Source: Rhineura floridana (taxonomy: Eukaryota > Chordata > Lepidosauria > Squamata > Rhineuridae). From it: a stretch of DNA of 64,000 nucleotides. Positions within the stretch are counted from its first letter, which is position 1. Each line of letters begins with the position of its first letter. Shown here in pieces: positions 1 through 9,488 of the stretch. The stretch covers positions 219,875,943 through 219,939,942 of the forward strand of contig NC_084482.1 in NCBI RefSeq assembly GCF_030035675.1, given 5' to 3'. The position numbers and the translations under genes are program-made. The notes beneath the pieces were generated by a model. That model ran no database searches. It had not been told where the DNA came from and saw only the letters and a program-made list of their open reading frames with translations.

Positions 1-509
1 CTGATTGGCAGGAAGAGCTGTCATGCGGTGTTAATAAAATGCAGCTCCACCTCCTGTCAAACTGCTAAGCCCCACCCCTTTTGAGTTTGATTGATTACAC
101 CACCGGATATCCCACCCCAGAAATTCCACCCCAGAAATCCCACTCTGGAAGTTCCAGTCCCCCCGATGACGTCACTGGAAATTTGCCCCAACCCCAGATG
201 TCCCACCCTGGAAACAGGAGTCATGTGACCCCACATGAGCATGTGTCCTCCATTGGACCAAAGGGTGCATTTTTACTCAAAATAGGGTCCTAGATTGGTC
301 CTATAGAGACATGTGACCCCTCTATGAGCACATGGTTTCCAGGGGAAGAAATCTGAAGACGTTTAGCCCCTTTCAGTCAATATTTGGTCCCATAAATGGA
401 CCCTGAAGGGATCCATTTTCAGCCCCCTCTCCAGATTGGCCTTGTAATCATAGCTTTCACAGAACTATCAGAGCAAGCCCTGTTAATATTAATCATTCTA
501 ATGCCCTGT
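1..509. other. Unassigned sequence at left edge
   Basis: No supported gene. From about 105 to 150 there is a short run of near-identical CCACCCCAGAAAT-type units. The short open frames here show no family signature. By position it lies in the third intron of V2R-A or beyond its missing 3' exons. Confidence 0.4.
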
Positions 510-767
510 CAGTATGGAAAACAATTTATGGAGTCTGCATATACAAAAAAGAGCGGAGGAGCCTGTAGTTGGTTCTTTCTATTCTGAAGAATTGCAGAAG
601 GTTAATGCTAATCAGGACAAGGTGTACAGGACTGAAAAAAATCTATCAACAAAAGGCAGGGGTAAGAGAAAGTATCATCTCGTGAAATGGTTAGGCTGGC
701 CCAGTAAGTTCTACAGTTGGGTACTTGCTTCTGATCTTCATGAACCTGCACAGAAGAATGGGAGATA
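510..767 (+). mobile_element. Polinton/Maverick integrase C-terminal fossil
   Basis: A short frame resembles the C-terminal part of Polinton (Maverick) integrases, which ends in a chromodomain. The cues are a GSFYSEELQKV block followed by a basic stretch and then YHLVKWLGWPSKFYSWV, the chromodomain-like strand pattern. Only this end piece is seen; no capsid, polymerase or terminal inverted repeat was found nearby. It is a broken, old remnant. The assignment rests on remembered family motifs, so it is moderate. Confidence 0.5.
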
Positions 768-1359
768 GTGGTCTACCTATACTGCTCATGAGCATCAGTT
801 GCTTCTTCAACTCTGAATAAGCTTTATTTGTAATCTAATATCCAGAAATGCATTATCTGCCCCATATGATACTTATGTATCAGCACAAATCATTGCCAAA
901 TATGTCCATCTGAATATGGACCACAGCCCTACTAAAATGCTTCTTAACAACCCCCCCCCAAATATCAAACATTTTTAAATAATAGAAAGTGTTTAAAATC
1001 AGCACTTGGGAATGCTCTTCTGATTACCTTGTGCACATAATAATTACCTAGTGGAACACCATTACCCTAGATGCCCACTGTATTTCTGGGGAAGGTTATT
1101 TCACAGTATGGAGGCCAATGCAAAGAGGTCTACTCACAGTCGAGATCACCATGTGAGTACCTGAAGGGAAAGCGGAGCTGTTGCATGTAGAGTTTACCAC
1201 GTGACCTAGAACCCCGATCACTCAGGGTTCCAGATCATGGAGGACCCTGCAAATGCAAAGTCTCTCCTTTCCGTTCAGACTGTGACAGCTTTCAGTACCA
1301 CTACAGCACCATGAAAAATGACACAGTGCGGTGAAAATCTGCACATGCTCCTTTCACTT
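768..1359. other. Unassigned intronic/intergenic sequence
   Basis: No gene recognised. A C-run (about 951-959) is present. The short open frames lack family motifs. Confidence 0.4.
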
Positions 1360-1374
1360 TACAGCGGGGGGTCT

Positions 1375-1480
1375 AAAAACTGTTTTTATTGTCTCCCTTT
1401 TTTGGCTATATTATAAAATGCCTTGGGGTCTTTTGACAAAGGGCGGTATAGAAATGATTAAATATAAATAAAAAACATAG
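1375..1480 (+). repeat. LINE 3' tail fragment
   Basis: A T-rich stretch leads into the wording 'aaagggcggtatagaaat' and then AT-rich AAATATAAATAAA. This is the tail type shared by L2-like LINEs of this genome (compare about 8,640-8,690). Only the 3' end is present. Confidence 0.5.
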
Positions 1481-1853
1481 AGTACATCTCAAAACAGAGG
1501 GAAGACTGTTGATGAGAAATGTCAAGGCATGGCAGAGTCAGAGGGGGAGATGGGAAGAGTCCAAGTTCTGTTGGGAAAGATGGATCTCTATCAGGGGACC
1601 AGGAAGGAACCACCAGAAAGATGTTAGTCGCTTACAGACCCACTGTTAAAGACCTTACCTTCAAAGACAATCTTACTCGGCCACGAGTGATTGCCAATGA
1701 ATGAAAATGAATGGGAAAGAAGGCTGTCCTTTACCAGGAGCCTCACAAATTAGATTTTCCTAAAAAATGGGCAAATTATTTTTGTCTCAGTACTAAATTT
1801 GAGGCCACAGGTGGGACAATGGATAGCAGTTCACAAAAAGGGAAAGGAAATAC

Positions 1854-2660
1854 CTGCCATGGCTGTAGCCTTTGATGTTCCAACCTGCCTCCTCCACCCA
1901 CCATCAACATCGGCTTTGATCTAGTTGAATAAGCAGCACTTAAGGCCTGAGCCACGGCATGGACACTGAAGTAAGTGCTGTAGCTGTCTTGAGACAGAGC
2001 TCTCTCCAGCTCCTCTTGGAGCAGAGTTTCCAGTTCGTTCTCTGTGCATCTTGTCCAACCTCTCACTGCCAACTCATGTTTTGAATAGGAACAACGAAAT
2101 GCTTTCCCCCAAAACTGTTCAAGAAGAAGGGAAATTGGAGCATAGTAGTAATTTTTTGTTCTTTTTGGGGACTTCATCACAAAGGAGAGAGAACCATGGA
2201 TGTACTTGAAGATATCAGGAGCAAAATACAAATTCATGTTGATGTCCGGAAAATGTGTTGTAATCCAGACTTTTGCCTGAAATTGTTTCTCATATATTTG
2301 TAGTAGTCCCATAAATAGATTCACTCCTCTCTGAGTGTTTTCATAGTAAATAATTACACTGACTTGTCTCCATATTTCCAATGCTACAATCAGGCCGAGT
2401 GTTTCAAAAATATTCTTTTCAACTAGTTGTTTTGATAAAGCAATACAGATTCCACTGCTGAACAACAGAGGGGTCAGTGTACTCAAGAACCTTTCTCCAT
2501 TGTCATTGTCATAACCCAAGAGGCCAATCCACATCCATCCGAAATGCAGGAGCAACTTGACAATCCCCTGGCACTGAATTTCATCTTTGGGGACCGTCCG
2601 GTACAGAAAAGGGAACTGGTTTTTATCATCAAGAACCTGAGCATTAAAGCCGTAACTGAT
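1854..2660 (-). CDS. V2R-A exon 3
   Basis: 807 bp from a CTCACTAG acceptor ([20 protein letters not shown]..) to a donor after LQPWQ. It holds the core of the Venus-flytrap domain, including [15 protein letters not shown], the conserved Cys in RCTENELE and [22 protein letters not shown]. It is one codon shorter than exon 3 of V2R-B and is open throughout. Confidence 0.88.
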
Positions 2661-5600
2661 CTAGTGAGGAAAGGAAGAGATGAATGTTTTGTATGGGTTT
2701 CAGGATAAAGTAAAAGTAAAGGTCTCCCCGCACCTAGAGTGCGAGTCGTTTCCGACTCTTAGGGTGACGTCTTGCAACGTTTACTAGGCAGACCGTATAT
2801 ATGGGGTGGGATTGCCAGTTCCTTCCCCAGCCTTTCTTTACCCCCCAGCATATGCCGGGTACTCATTTTACTGACCACGGATGGATGGAAGGCTGAGTGG
2901 ATAAGAAACAGACATTGATTAAGCTGAAATTATTGATATCTAACAAAATTTGTGTTAGCTTTGGATGATGGCAGTTTGGGTCTGAACCATCTGGATGGTG
3001 CCAGGTTGGTGGAGGCTGGGTTTTGAAGAAAGCCCTAAATTCATAGGTCAGAGTTTCCCGATTTTTTCATGCCCCTTCTTGACTCCCTGGAGCAGAAAGA
3101 GGAATTTTATACAGCTGAAATTCTCTGTCCCTCCATGGCTCCCCATTCATACCTGTGGGACTTTGTATAGGCCTGACATGGTTGAAATCTCTTTCGAGAT
3201 TGCGGAATTGGCCCCTTCAAGAACAGCCAGCAGTTTATTCCATTTTCCACAGTTATAGTTTGGAATATTGCTTCCCCCGCCTGCAAGCAGGTCTATCATG
3301 GCATCAGAAGTAATTCTGGCATCAAAATAGTTCTCATAGAGGTTGTATCCCAGAGTGATGTTGGGTAAGAGCCTGGGATCCAGGTTGATCTCCTGAACGG
3401 TGAACAGGAAGGACAAGATGTGCCAGTAGAACCTAGTTGACAAACTGCAATAAATAATTAATTACAGAGTGTCAAGCTACTATTTGAGATTTAATGAAAA
3501 CAAACATCATTTCATATGTTTGTATGTGCTCTGCATGTTTGTATTGGGAAGGGGACAAAGAAGAGACATATCCCTGTTGCAAAGTAAAAATCATGTTGGG
3601 TAACAGCCTGGGATCCTGGTTAATCTCCTGGATGGTGAACAGGAAGGGCAAGTTGAGGGAACAATCTGCAAAAACAAATCAGTTTAAATGTGTCAAACTG
3701 CTATTCACCATTCAAGGAATAAAAATGCCAGTTCAATGAAGACATTCTTTTATCAGTCTCAGGGTCTTCCCAGGCAATATAGATCTCACAGTAGCCGATC
3801 CCCAAATAATGGTCTGCATGCTTGTGCTGGGGGCAGGGTGACAAGAGAATATCCTTGTTGCCAGATAAAAATCCATTTTCCCCTTCAGAATAAAAATGGG
3901 AAGTTGGACATTCCATTGCAGAAGAGAAGAAGCACACCACCTTAAAAATAATATACTCTCTCTCTCTATATATATAGGTCCTAAAATACTGGGAAATTTC
4001 TGCATAGGCTGCAGTTGCTTCAGTGGTCTTGGCTGCTTCAAAGGGGGTGCATAAATGCTCCTTTGATGAAACTCAGAGCTCAGGCTATTCTCAAAAAAAG
4101 GGGGGGAAGCTGCAATTGCAATCCCACATACACACATTAGTAGGGCTTACTTTCCAGCAGACATGGTTAGGATTGCACTGTAGGTCAACAAAGGCCACTT
4201 CAAGCCTGGCTAGCTACAGGCAGTCCAGCCCTTCAGTGAAAGAAAGCAAGAGGGAGCCGAAAGGACTTCTTGTGCCTTTTCCTGGAGAGAAATCAGCTGA
4301 TGGGCACAGTGGTGAGGGGGAAGTCTTAGGCTGGGTGTGGATGTCTAGACCCAAAGGGAGCACTTCTCTATGCTTGTGACAGCATACATTCTTTTGGGTG
4401 AGGTAAACTCTTGACCAGTTCCAGTGGGGAAAAATATTCTCTCAGACTAAAATTGCATCAGACTATAAAGGAGAGACCTGCAGAAGGAGAGTTCCCTTGT
4501 CGTTCATTTTTCTCCCTCAAAGAGCTGTTCTTTCCTCATTCTCAATTCGATGGCTGTGCCATAAAATACATGCCCTGCAAAATATCAGCAGAAAATACCT
4601 GAAACTAACAGTCTGATGCTTCCACCAATGGGCACTACCTGAGCACTCACTCTCCCCTCCACTCTCTCCAAATGCTCAATTGTGCAATGGATTTGATTCT
4701 ATTTACTATACAATAGATGTCATTTAAACACATCCAGACATACTTGCTACCTTTATATTCGGCAGTTATGCTGGGGACAGAAGGGGAAGCTGTGCACTGC
4801 CATTTCTGTTTAGAGCACTAAGAAAGACCCATCTGAGCTGCAGCCTGTGCCTAAGCAAAGAGGCTGTTCCTTGGGTGGAAATGATGCTGGAATCCGCAAA
4901 TTATGTGATCTTGCCAGGATTAGACGCTGTCTCCGTGTTCGTGAAGTCACCAGTTGTCCTTCAAAAGGCAACAGAGGGGTCAAGTAGGGGAAGTGTTTTG
5001 CCAGAAGTGATCACTAGTGGGGATTAGAAAATTGGGGATGCTCTAGGTGCAATGTGAGTGCAGGCAGGTGTGGAAACACTAAACGTACCAATCCATCCTT
5101 ACTTATGAATAAATGCTGGTGGGTTGAAAGGTTTGTGTGAAAAAGTTGTTCATCACATTTTGGAGCTCTGATTCCACCAATGAGGATGTCCACTGGCCTG
5201 TATTTTATTTATTCATTTTATTTAAAGCATTTTTATCCCACTCAATAACCAAAAAAGTCTCCCATTGTTAAGTCAGTTCCTGTCCTCAGATTTAAGATTC
5301 AAAAGGACTTGACATACAAGGAAATGTTTGATCTCTGATCAGAGTCCTTTACGCTCTTCAAAAGGCAACATAGCAGCATAGTTTGGGTGCTCCATTACCA
5401 GGGATGCTCAGGGAACCAGAAGAGAGGACAGAGGTGGGAAAGTGGCTCACTAGTTGTTGCTAGATCCCAACATCCATCAGCCCCAGCCAGCATGCTGCTA
5501 CCGGCTGCCCAGCCCTGAAACAGGAGCTACTTCCCTGGTAAAGTGGAACCACTGGAGTGCAGGAGAAACATAACACCCATCTGCAAATAATTACTTACTG

Positions 5601-5822
5601 CTTAAGCCTGGTTAAAGGAGTCTGGGAAAAGATGTATGGAAGTTGTACAAAAAAAAAATTTGGAGATATGATCCCGCTGATGAGGAAGTCTCCAGGCTGG
5701 TAGTAATTGCACACACCATTTTCTTCTCTGATCAGATTCAAGGAGCATTTTGCCTTCAGGTTCCCACAGACTCCATGGGGCATGAGCAGCAGAAGTAGCA
5801 ATAGAAGCAGCAGGGAGATCAT
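1854..5822 (-). CDS. V2R-A: vomeronasal type-2 receptor, exons 1-3 (partial at window edge)
   Basis: Join of 5,599-5,822, 3,153-3,444 and 1,854-2,660 on the minus strand. The exons encode a signal peptide and the first two-thirds of the extracellular Venus-flytrap domain of a family C GPCR. Such receptors bind peptides or amino-acid-like cues on vomeronasal neurons. Exon lengths (224, 292, 807) match V2R-B, all splice sites are GT-AG, and the phases join without a stop (2, then 0, then 0). Exons 4-6 (rest of the ligand domain, Cys-rich linker, seven-helix domain) would lie below coordinate 1 and are not seen, so intactness is unknown. The gene is divergent from V2R-B and is its inverted duplicate. 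Confidence 0.85.
2717..2905 (+). repeat. Interspersed repeat in V2R-A intron 2
   Basis: The segment around 'gtgcgagtcgtttccgactc', 'tgacgtcttgcaacgtttac' and 'ccagttccttccccagcc' resembles a short interspersed repeat I associate with squamate genomes. The family name is not certain. It is absent from intron 2 of V2R-B (299 bp total), so it entered V2R-A, or was lost from V2R-B, after duplication. Confidence 0.5.
3153..3444 (-). CDS. V2R-A exon 2
   Basis: 292 bp between a TTGCAG acceptor and a CAG/GTATGA donor. It encodes [30 protein letters not shown] and ends GLYKVPQ, the typical V2R exon 2 covering lobe 1 of the ligand-binding domain. The split codon with exon 1 reads through. Confidence 0.88.
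3592..3665 (-). pseudogene. Relic partial V2R exon 2 inside V2R-A intron 1
   Basis: On the minus strand a TTTTTGCAG acceptor is followed by about 74 bp matching the 5' part of exon 2 ([20 protein letters not shown]). It then breaks directly into sequence that also occurs upstream of the real exon 2. It lies 147 bp upstream (in gene order) of the functional exon. This is a truncated tandem copy of acceptor plus exon start. No donor follows, so it is unlikely to be used. Confidence 0.75.
4105..5138 (-). other. V2R-A intron 1, body
   Basis: The segments 4,640-5,060 and 3,700-4,100 align (reverse complement) with V2R-B intron 1 at 24,540-25,010 and 25,010-25,310. The block 4,140-4,600 has no counterpart in V2R-B and is an extra insertion of unknown family. 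No coding exon is supported. Confidence 0.6.
5139..5194 (-). pseudogene. Relic exon 1-like fragment in V2R-A intron 1
   Basis: On the minus strand, GTGGACATCCTCAT..GGTGGAATCA..GCTCCAAAAT matches the 3' part of V2R exon 1 (GGAGACTTCCTCATCAGTGG..ATCTCCAAAAT). It is roughly 70% similar over about 50 bp by eye. The same relic sits at 24,391-24,446 in V2R-B. Confidence 0.6.
5599..5822 (-). CDS. V2R-A exon 1 (signal peptide)
   Basis: The ATG begins a Leu-rich signal peptide (MISL, ten Leu, MPHGVCG), followed by [21 protein letters not shown] and [10 protein letters not shown], the usual V2R N-terminus. It ends at a consensus donor (GTAAGTAA) after 74 codons plus 2 nt. The start is chosen because it is the first Met with a hydrophobic leader, and the same Met is kept in V2R-B and V2R-C. 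Confidence 0.88.
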
Positions 5823-6664
5823 TGTGGCTCTGCCTCCTGCACCTGTCTTGAGAGTCCTCCTCTCTCCTCCAGAGCCAGCTAACAGAAGAAGAAGAAGACT
5901 TGCAAGACCCAACCTGCAGTGACTTTACAAGCATGGGTGGCTTCAGAACCATTAAACTCATGCAGGCAGATCTCCCGGCCCCCTTTCACCTGCTCTGAAT
6001 CTGGACTCACTCTTTTTTTCCCCCAGGCACAGTGGAATAAATAACCTCATTCTACCCTATTTCTCCAGAAATATCTCTTGAGCTTTGGAAAAAGCAAAGA
6101 TAGATCACCATGTTTTTGATCATTTTACAGGAAAGAAAGTTCATCTCTCTAACATCCTGGACTCTCTGAATGACTCTAGGGGCAGGTGCAGAGCTGGAGA
6201 TAAACATGTTTATGAGAAATTGCAGATGTGGCTCCAAAGTCTGACATGAAACAAAGTGTGTGTGTGTGTGTGTGTGTGTGTAAGCTTGGTCTGAACTTTC
6301 CTGACAAGAACATTAAAAGAGCCCTGCAGTTGCATCATTCAAAAGGTCCATCTAGTCCAACATCCTGTTTGCCACAGTGGCCAAGAAGACACCTCTGGGA
6401 AACTCACAAGCAGACTATGAGGGAAATAGTCTATCCCAGCGTTCTTCACAAGCAACTGGCATTCAAGGACATACAGCCACTGATCCTCGCAGCCATGTAA
6501 TCCTCTTTCAAAACTCTCTATTTTGGTGGCCATCACCATGCCCTGGGGCTGTGAGTTTCTCAGTTTGACTTTGTGCTCTATGAAGAAGTCCTTGTATTCT
6601 AGAACTATGAGAAAAACCTCTACCTTCCCACACCATGAATAATCATATGGACCTCTATCGTCAA
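5823..6664 (-). promoter_or_regulatory. V2R-A 5' flank conserved with V2R-B
   Basis: This block upstream of exon 1 aligns in inverted orientation with 15,515-16,359 and, in part, with 51,300-52,057. It must contain the 5' UTR and proximal promoter, but no clear TATA box or start site can be assigned. It includes a TG microsatellite (6,255-6,281). Confidence 0.55.
6255..6281. repeat. (TG)n microsatellite
   Basis: A run of TG dinucleotides. The CA run at 15,863-15,886 is its counterpart in the inverted V2R-B arm. Confidence 0.9.
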
Positions 6665-6684
6665 TTATCTTCAGATAATTGGTC

Positions 6685-6828
6685 AGTTGCCTGCTTTGGA
6701 TGGGGTCCTACTCCCTCTGAAAGAGCAGGTCCATAGTCTAGGGGTGCTCCTGTATCCATCTTTGTCACTTGAGCCCCTGGTGACCTCAGTGGCTAGGAGT
6801 GCCTTTTACCAGCTTCAGTTCTGTCCTC
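6685..6828 (+). mobile_element. L2 LINE fragment (RT thumb region)
   Basis: A short piece matching the L2 segment LLPLKEQVHSLGVLL and SAFYQLQ. It abuts the next L2 piece out of order (it is more 3' in the element), so it is a separate fragment. Confidence 0.65.
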
Positions 6829-7905
6829 CATGCTGTTCGACATCTGCATGAAACCGTTGGATGAGGTCATCCAGAGCTTTGGAGTGTGTTGCCATCAGTA
6901 TGCTGATGACACGCAGCTCTATTTCTCCTTTTTATCTTCTTCAGGTGAGGCTGTCAATGTGCTAAACCGGTGCCTGGCTATGACAATGGACTGGATGAGG
7001 GCTAATAAACTGAGGTTCAGTCCAGACAAGACTGAGATACTGCTAGTGGGTGGTTCTTCTGACTGGATGGTGGATGTCCAGCCTCTCCTGGTTGGGGTTG
7101 CACTCCCCTTGAAGGAGCAGGTTCATTGCTTGGGGGTTCTCCTAGAATCATCTCTGTCACTTGAGGCTCAGGTAGCCTCAGTGGCATGGAGTTCCTTCTA
7201 CCAACTTCAGTTGGTTGCCCAGCTACGCCCCTATCTGGACAGGGATAACCTGGCTTCAGTTGTCTGTGCTCTGGTAACCTCCAAGTTAGATTACTGCAAT
7301 GCACTCTATGTGGGGCTGCCTTTGAAGACGGTTTGGAAACTGCAGCTTGTGCAAAATGCAGCGGCCAGATTGGTAACAAGGACCAGACGGTTAGAACATA
7401 TAAAACCGATTCTGGCCCACTTGCATTGGCTGCCTGTATGTTTCTGGGCTTGATTCAAGGTGCTGGTTTTAACCTATAAAGCCTTACACAGCTTAGGACC
7501 ACAATACCTGATGGAACGCCTCTCCTGATACACCCATACACTACGCTCAACATCCAAGGCCCTCCTCCGGGTGCCTACTGTGAGGGAAGCTGGGAGTCTG
7601 GCAACAAGGGAGAGGGCCTTTTCATTGGTGGTCCCCAAATTATGGAATGACCTCCTTGATGAGGTGCGCCTGGCACCAACACTGTTATCTTTTTGGTGCC
7701 AGGTCAAGTTTTTCCTCTTCTCCCAGGCATTTTAGCATGTGTTTTTAAATTGTTTTTAAATGTTTTAAATTGTTTTTAAATTGTTTTATAAAAATGTGGT
7801 TTTAAATTTGTATATTTGTTTTTAATGTTTTTAATTGCTGTAAGCTGCCCAGAGGGCTTCGGCCATGGGACGGTATATAAATGTAACAAATAAATAAATA
7901 AATAA
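6829..7905 (+). mobile_element. L2 LINE, 5'-truncated 3' fragment
   Basis: An open stretch from 6,830 to 7,453 encodes the RT palm with YADD (HQYADDTQLYFSF), then LNPDKTE-like FSPDKTEILLVGG and [15 protein letters not shown] stop after CFWA and frame changes follow, and the copy ends in the usual L2 tail with (AAAT)n. There is no endonuclease part. It is dead, and 5' truncation is typical of target-primed insertion. Confidence 0.85.
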
Positions 7906-8690
7906 GACAGCTGAGGCCGTTTCTCTATTGACATAGCCTGACCACTGTTGTCCACCCACTGGTAACCTCCAGACTGGATTACTGCAACACGCTCTATGTG
8001 GGGCTGCCCTTGAGGTTGGTCCAGAAGCTGCAGCTGGTGCAAAATGTGGCAGCGAGACTGCTCACTGGGGCAGGGTATTGCCAACATGTCACCCCACTGC
8101 TGAAAGAATTGCACTGGCTACCCATTTGCTACTGGGCCAAGTTCAAGGTTCTGGTTTTGGTATACAAAGCCCTATACAGTTTGGGACCAGGATACCTGAA
8201 AGACCGTCTTACCCCTTATATACGCAGTCGATCACTGCGCTCTGCAGGTGAGGGCGTCTTGCAGATACCATCTTATCAGGAGGTCTGTTCCGCACAACAT
8301 AGGAAACAAACCTTTAGTGTGGCGGCACCTACCCTGTGGAATTCTCTACCCTTAAATATTAGACAGGCACCATCTCTGTTATCTTTTTGGTGTCTATTGA
8401 AGACCTTTCAACAAGCCTTTTAAACTGAGACCTTATCCCAGTCTGCGTATGGGTTGGAATTGCTTTTCAATAAGTATTTAAACCTTTAAAAAAAAACGTT
8501 TTTAACCTTTTTTTAAAAAAAATAAGATGTCTTGAAAGCTTTTAAAAATGTTTTTAAAGATGTTTTGTTTTAATGCATTTTAAAGTATTCTTATGACTTT
8601 TTAGTGTATTTTTGGTGCTTTTGCTTGCCGCCCTGGGATCCTGCTGGGAGGAAGGGCGGGATATAAATCAAATAAATAAATAAATAAATA
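7906..8690 (+). mobile_element. L2 LINE 3' fragment, second subfamily
   Basis: Encodes LVQNVAARLLTGAGYCQHVTP and WAKFKVLVLVYKALY to KTFQQAF (7,998-8,423). It then has an A/T-rich 3' UTR ending 'gccgccctgggatcctgctg' and (AAAT)n. The tail differs from the preceding copy, so it belongs to a different L2 subfamily. It is directly abutted to the tail of the previous L2. Confidence 0.85.
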
Positions 8691-8774
8691 TTGTGTCTTT
8701 TTATTCCCTCAGCCAAAGTTAGCCAATATTTTTAGGCCCATCGGCACATTTTGGATTTTGAATAAGCACTGTGG

Positions 8775-9384
8775 GTGACTCCCATTCTGATCATTCCCCT
8801 TCCCAAGACTATCTCAGAGAGAAAGGGAGAAGGTGTGTTCATGGCACTGGTATGCCAGCCGGACAAAATGAATCGGGAAGTCTGTTGTCTCCCTGGGGCA
8901 CGCATCTGGGACATCGCTGACAACCTGCCAAGGCTCATTGGGAAACAAGATAGGTACCCCTTTCTTCTCATCCATGTGGGCACAAACGACATGGCCAGAA
9001 ACACCTTGGAACAGATGACCTCGGACTATGAGGCTCTGGGTAGGAAGGTCAAGGATTTGGGGGCGCAGGTGGTCTTCTCGTCAATTCTTCCCGTGAAGGA
9101 TAGAGGACTACAAAGGGAAAGGAAGATATTTTATTTATTTATTTATTTTATTAAATTTCTATACCGCCCCATAGCCGAAGCTCTCTGGGCGATGTACAAA
9201 GATACTGCAGGTCAACAACTGGTTACGCAGATGGTGTCGACGGGAGAGGTTTGGATTCTGGGACCATGGTCTAAGCTTCTTGGAGGGCGGACTGTTGGCA
9301 AGAGATGGGCTGCACCTCATGAGGACTGGGAAGAATCTCTTTGGCAGAAGTATGGCAAAACTCATCAAGAAGGCTTTAAACTAA
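8775..9384 (+). pseudogene. CR1 ORF1 remnant (esterase-like domain)
   Basis: [18 protein letters not shown], then [13 protein letters not shown] and VVFSSILPV match the SGNH/GDSL-like domain found at the end of CR1 ORF1. The L2-tail insertion shifts the frame by +1. Beyond it the ORF1 text continues in another frame ([13 protein letters not shown] .. FGFWDHG .. [11 protein letters not shown]) to its own stop at 9,382-9,384. As a result the frame open from 8,775 bypasses that stop and runs into ORF2. Confidence 0.8.
9129..9204 (-). mobile_element. L2 3'-tail insertion inside CR1 ORF1
   Basis: TTTTATTTATTTATTT..TACCGCCCCATAGCCGAAGC is the reverse complement of the common L2 tail. It is flanked by AAGATA direct repeats (9,123-9,128 and 9,199-9,204). 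Its 76-bp net length shifts the reading frame. Confidence 0.8.
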
Positions 9385-9488
9385 AGCCTCTGGGGGATGG
9401 AGATGATAGCTTAACTACCGATCCAAAGACAGCAGGTTGTAAACGCAACGATTTGAAGGGTACAGCAGACACTGGGAGAGAGAAAGGG

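Noticed and set aside
1-1853. Possible V2R-A exons 4-6
   Set aside because: No frame with the LHSFLR.., CTESCRPGY.. or seven-helix motifs occurs on the minus strand here; the exons must lie outside the window if they exist.
6255-6281. TG run as a functional promoter element
   Set aside because: Missing from the V2R-C flank and common elsewhere; no evidence beyond a microsatellite.
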